The position numbers were made by a program, and so were the translations under genes. A model generated the notes under the pieces. That model searched no databases. It was not told the origin of the DNA and saw nothing but the letters and a program-made list of their open reading frames with translations. A stretch of DNA of 10,496 nucleotides from Bacteroidota bacterium (GTDB lineage: Bacteria > Bacteroidota > Bacteroidia > Chitinophagales > LD1): positions 1-10,496 of the forward strand of contig JAFDYP010000196.1 of assembly GCA_018267355.1 (NCBI GenBank), written 5' to 3'. Positions 7,796 to 10,496 of the stretch are shown in pieces (the stretch's first letter is position 1; each line of letters begins with the position of its first letter).

Positions 7796-8068
7796 ATGCC
7801 ATACCTAAGAAAAGTCCTACTTGCCAATCTATTCATATTGGCAGTCTACTGGGTAGTTTGTAAAGTAATCTGTGGCGGCCCATCGGAGCAGCTTGGTTTT
7901 ATGCTGCTCATGATGCTGTGTATCGCGCTGCATGTGGTTGCGCTTTTTGCCGCAGGCATTAGCTTCGCAGTCCGAGGGGAAAAGCCCAGGCGCAATGCCT
8001 ACCTCACGAGTGCCGGAGTGACCCTGCTCGTGGGATTCTCCTCCTGCCTGGGAGGTGCTGCTTTGTGA
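7796..8068 (+). CDS. Small integral membrane protein of unknown function
   Basis: 90-residue protein that I do not recognise. It has three predicted membrane segments: about 8-27, 33-55 and 70-88. The loop between the second and third is short and basic (RGEKPRRN, about 59-66), which by the positive-inside rule would place it in the cytoplasm. Codon use matches the neighbours and the ATG at 7796 gives a sensible start, which supports a real gene. It reads in the same direction as the Lgt-like and radical SAM genes and ends 63 bp before the former, so it could be the first gene of their operon or stand alone. No lipobox, enzyme motif or repeat is visible. Confidence 0.65.
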   Translation: MPYLRKVLLANLFILAVYWVVCKVICGGPSEQLGFMLLMMLCIALHVVALFAAGISFAVRGEKPRRNAYLTSAGVTLLVGFSSCLGGAAL

Positions 8069-8131
8069 CCTGTTGTGAAATATAGTTAGCGACTTCTCCC
8101 TACCGGCAAACTTTACTATGTTCAAAACCAG

Positions 8132-8914
8132 ATGACCTTTCCTATAGAGATACGTGTGGGTGATATACACCTGAGCCTTCATCCTGTATTTGAGATGCTC
8201 GCCTTTGCTATAGGGTTCCGCTACTTCACATACCTGCGAGCCCGGTCAGCAGACTATATGTCTGACGAGACGCGTGTGAAGATCATCATTGGGGCGATCT
8301 TTGGAGCTTTCATCGGGTCACGTATGCTGGGAGCGCTGGAAGATCCGTATGCCTTTGCACACTCGGCGCACAAGCTACTATACTTCTACAGCAGCAAGAC
8401 GATCGTGGGCGGACTGCTCGGTGGCCTTTGGGGTGTAGAGATAGCCAAGCTCATCATCGGAGAGAAGCGCTCCTCAGGAGACCTGTTTACTTTCCCAATC
8501 ATTCTGGCTATGATCATCGGTCGTATAGGTTGTTTTACATCCGGTATCACTGAGCCTACCTACGGTGTAGAAACGACATCCATGCTGGGTATGAATCTGG
8601 GTGATGGCCTGATGCGCCATCCGATAGCGCTGTATGAGATAGCTTTCCTGCTCATTCTGTGGCTTGTCCTTTATCTTATCAATGGGTATAACACCGCTCT
8701 ACAGAGCGGTGACATCTTTAAGCTCTTTATGATCTTCTACCTAATCTTCAGATTTGCAATAGACTTCATCAAGCCGGTACATCTTACTCTGGGTATTTTG
8801 AGCTCTATACAGCTAGCCTGCGTGATAGGGATCTTGTATTACATTCAGACCATTATCAGGCTGATGCGATGGGCGCTTCTGCCTCATAGCGACCAACGGA
8901 GAGAATACCTTTAA
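8132..8914 (+). CDS. Lgt-family membrane protein, divergent from prolipoprotein diacylglyceryl transferase
   Basis: 260-residue, about seven-span inner membrane protein of the prolipoprotein diacylglyceryl transferase family. Family marks are TIVGGLLGGLWG (90-101), GRIGCF (130-135), HPIALYE (163-169) and RFAIDF (207-212). True Lgt transfers diacylglyceryl from phosphatidylglycerol to the lipobox Cys of preprolipoproteins. Compared with E. coli Lgt as I recall it, R131 and R207 match R143 and R239, and D211 replaces E243. However, the essential H103 position is hydrophobic (near V92), N146 in GRIGNF is C134, and E151 is not in place. That points to a paralogue with a different activity, not the housekeeping enzyme. 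The radical SAM gene starts 15 bp after its stop, which suggests an operon and a shared lipid or lipoprotein substrate. The family call is firm; loss of Lgt activity is inferred. Confidence 0.85.
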   Translation: MTFPIEIRVGDIHLSLHPVFEMLAFAIGFRYFTYLRARSADYMSDETRVKIIIGAIFGAFIGSRMLGALEDPYAFAHSAHKLLYFYSSKTIVGGLLGGLWGVEIAKLIIGEKRSSGDLFTFPIILAMIIGRIGCFTSGITEPTYGVETTSMLGMNLGDGLMRHPIALYEIAFLLILWLVLYLINGYNTALQSGDIFKLFMIFYLIFRFAIDFIKPVHLTLGILSSIQLACVIGILYYIQTIIRLMRWALLPHSDQRREYL

Positions 8915-8929
8915 CCATAAAACGAAGCC

Positions 8930-10324
8930 ATGCCAGCTACAAAAGACTACATATATTACGATCATACCATCAGCCTCTGCACGACCTGCCATAAGCAGAT
9001 AAGTGCTAAGATCATCTTCGAGCAGGGGAATGTCTACATGACCAAAACGTGCCGAGAGCATGGATTTCAAAAGGTACTGATAGCTACGGATATAGAATAC
9101 TACAAGCAGATACGCAACTATAACAAGGCCAGTGAATATCCGCTTAAGCCCCACACTGAAACGAAATGGGGCTGTCCCTATGACTGCGGCATCTGCCCGG
9201 ATCACGAGCAGCACTCCTGCCTCAGCCTGGTAGAGATCACCGACCGCTGCAACCTCACCTGTCCTACCTGCTACGCAGGCTCCTCTCCCACTCACGGCAG
9301 ACACCGCACGCCGGAGGAGGTAGAGGTGATGCTAGATACGATCGTGCGCAGCGAGGGAGAGCCTGACGTAGTGCAGATAAGCGGCGGTGAGCCGACTATA
9401 CATCCACAGTTCTTTGAGATACTGGACATAGCGAAACGGAAGCCTATCAAGCATCTCATGGTCAATACGAATGGCATGAAGATCGCTGCGGATGAGGCAT
9501 TCACCGAGCGGCTGGCCTCGTATATGCCGGACTTTGAGGTATACCTGCAGTTTGACTCATTCAAACCCGAGGCACTGAAGAAGCTGCGCGGTAAGGATCT
9601 GTCAGAGGTGCGCATGAAAGCACTCTCGAATCTCAACAAGTACAACCTGTCCACCACGCTAGTGGTGACGCTGGAGAAGGGCCTCAACGATGACGAGATA
9701 GGCCAGATAATAGATTTTGCGCTTAAGCAGAAATGCGTGCGCGGAGTGACATTCCAGCCTACGCAGGTCAGCGGGAGACTCATAGATTTTGACCCGGCTG
9801 TCAACCGTATGACAAGTACGGAGATACGCCAGCAGATCCTTGCACAGTGTGATATATTCAAACCGAACGACCTGATACCCGTACCGTGTAATCCCGATGC
9901 ACTGACCATGGCCTATGCACTGAAGTACGGCGATACCGTCTACCCGCTCACGCATATGATAGACCCCGATATATTGCTAAATGCATCCAGAAATACTATT
10001 GTCTACGAGCAGGACCAGCAGCTGCGCGAGCACATGCTACAGGTATTCACCACCGGCCGCTCTACGGACAGTGTCAGAGAGACCTTGCATCACCTCATGT
10101 GCTGCCTGCCCGAGATATCCGCGCCGGGCCTCTCTTATGACAATCTCTTCCGCATTATCATCATGAACTTCATGGATGCTTACGACTTTGATGTACGGGC
10201 TATCAAGAAATCCTGTGTACACATCGTCAGTGACGATGGCCGGATGATTCCGTTTGAGACGATGAACCTCTTCTACAGGCCAGAGCATGCGGATAAACTG
10301 GCGACGATCAGGGAGGGGATGTAA
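8930..10324 (+). CDS. Radical SAM protein of the MJ0619/COG1964 (Tes-like) family
   Basis: 464-residue iron-sulfur enzyme. In order: an N-terminal rubredoxin-like Cys site (C17, C20, C41 before REHG); a CX3CX2C motif at C82-C86-C89 with C97 nearby; the radical SAM motif CNLTCPTC (C107, C111, C114); SGGEP (151-155) for SAM binding; and a C-terminal region with CC (391-392), FMDAYDFD and C429 before DGRMIPF. This double CX3CX2C layout and the FMDxYxFD...DGRxIPF ending are what I know from MJ0619-type proteins, which include the archaeal tetraether lipid synthase Tes and were earlier linked to methanopterin methylation. The PFC seen in archaeal members reads PFE here, so one cluster ligand may differ. 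The likely chemistry is radical methylation or C-C bond formation on an alkyl chain. It follows the Lgt-like gene after 15 bp. The substrate is unknown. Confidence 0.88.
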   Translation: MPATKDYIYYDHTISLCTTCHKQISAKIIFEQGNVYMTKTCREHGFQKVLIATDIEYYKQIRNYNKASEYPLKPHTETKWGCPYDCGICPDHEQHSCLSLVEITDRCNLTCPTCYAGSSPTHGRHRTPEEVEVMLDTIVRSEGEPDVVQISGGEPTIHPQFFEILDIAKRKPIKHLMVNTNGMKIAADEAFTERLASYMPDFEVYLQFDSFKPEALKKLRGKDLSEVRMKALSNLNKYNLSTTLVVTLEKGLNDDEIGQIIDFALKQKCVRGVTFQPTQVSGRLIDFDPAVNRMTSTEIRQQILAQCDIFKPNDLIPVPCNPDALTMAYALKYGDTVYPLTHMIDPDILLNASRNTIVYEQDQQLREHMLQVFTTGRSTDSVRETLHHLMCCLPEISAPGLSYDNLFRIIIMNFMDAYDFDVRAIKKSCVHIVSDDGRMIPFETMNLFYRPEHADKLATIREGM

Positions 10325-10421
10325 AGTATATGATACGAGTAGCCCTGTTATCGGAAAACTGAGAGCTGTAGAATGGCACGTGAGTGTCGGGGATCTAGCA
10401 GCCAATCCGAAGCCCCGATAG
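10325..10421. other. Non-coding gap between the radical SAM gene and the patatin tail remnant
   Basis: I see no gene here. A 6-bp inverted repeat (TCGGGG at 10387-10392, CCCCGA at 10413-10418) encloses a 20-nt loop without a T-tract, so it is at best a weak hairpin. The stretch may include decayed remains of the patatin-like gene whose tail follows, but the similarity is too low to show it. Confidence 0.5.
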
Positions 10422-10472
10422 CGGCCTAATAATGCAGAGGGCTTCAATCTTCTGCAGGAGGCGTTGAAGTAG
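10422..10472 (+). pseudogene. Orphan 3' tail of a patatin-like gene (remnant)
   Basis: Seventeen codons, stop included, read RPNNAEGFNLLQEALK and match the end of the patatin-like gene at 7647-7697 in the same orientation (43 of 51 bases identical). Of the eight differences, seven lie in third positions or Leu first positions or in a single Arg-to-Asn codon, so most changes are silent. This is how coding sequence diverges under selection. The codon just upstream in frame is TAG, and no further similarity to the patatin gene can be seen before it. It is therefore a remnant without a start. It may come from a decayed paralogue or from a displaced gene end after recombination. Confidence 0.8.
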
Positions 10473-10496
10473 AGCCTATCACTTCATTTTGGGGCT

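Noticed and set aside
8132..8914. Naming this gene lgt
   Set aside because: Several catalytic positions of Lgt are not conserved, so the housekeeping gene symbol would mislead.
10387..10418. Inverted repeat TCGGGG/CCCCGA as a terminator of the radical SAM gene
   Set aside because: The stem is only 6 bp, the loop is 20 nt and no T-tract follows, so it does not meet the usual form of an intrinsic terminator.
10037..10447. 136-residue minus-strand open frame across the end of the radical SAM gene
   Set aside because: It mostly runs antisense to the conserved C-terminal region of the radical SAM protein and has no recognisable motif.
1..10496. CRISPR array, tRNA, rRNA or insertion sequence
   Set aside because: No spaced direct repeats, cloverleaf or rRNA-like sequence, transposase motif or terminal inverted repeats were seen.

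Overview
This window looks like chromosomal DNA from a member of the phylum Bacteroidota, probably a Chitinophagia- or Sphingobacteriia-like organism. Two things support this. The clearest promoter (minus strand, 2724-2756) fits the Bacteroidota consensus TTTG-N21-TAnnTTTG, and genes generally lack Shine-Dalgarno sequences. The protein set is also typical: a patatin with a membrane N-terminus, a lipoprotein ending in the GAIEW-type tail of beta-helix proteins, a short 3-hydroxyacyl-CoA dehydrogenase-like protein and a FemAB/GNAT-like protein. The placement rests on gene style, not on a marker gene.

Layout. The plus-strand end of a sterol desaturase-family membrane hydroxylase (1-1058, 5' end outside the window) converges on a minus-strand pair: a 3-hydroxyacyl-CoA dehydrogenase-like protein (2708-1986) whose stop overlaps the start of a FemAB/GNAT-like protein (1986-1069). 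Back to back with that pair is a higBA-type toxin-antitoxin module (2796-3387), and the two divergent promoters overlap. RidA (3412-3792), a short heptanucleotide repeat, a beta-helix lipoprotein (3887-5365) and a large membrane-anchored patatin-like lipase (5463-7697) follow.

The most interesting region is 7796-10324. It holds a 90-residue membrane protein, an Lgt-family integral membrane protein that appears to lack several catalytic residues of true Lgt, and a radical SAM protein whose cysteine layout and C-terminus match the MJ0619/COG1964 family. That family contains the archaeal tetraether lipid synthase Tes. The Lgt-like and radical SAM genes are 15 bp apart and are very likely co-transcribed. 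An Lgt-fold protein that would bind phospholipid beside a Tes-like radical SAM enzyme suggests an undescribed lipid or lipoprotein modification step, but this is inference from family membership and context.

Right after this cassette, at 10422-10472, lies an orphan copy of the last 17 codons (stop included) of the upstream patatin gene, 43 of 51 bases identical and in the same orientation. The three-gene cassette is therefore bracketed by two imperfect direct copies of the same gene tail. This is the footprint either of a decayed patatin paralogue or of a past insertion or recombination event. The rest of the window after the radical SAM gene is non-coding as far as I can see.
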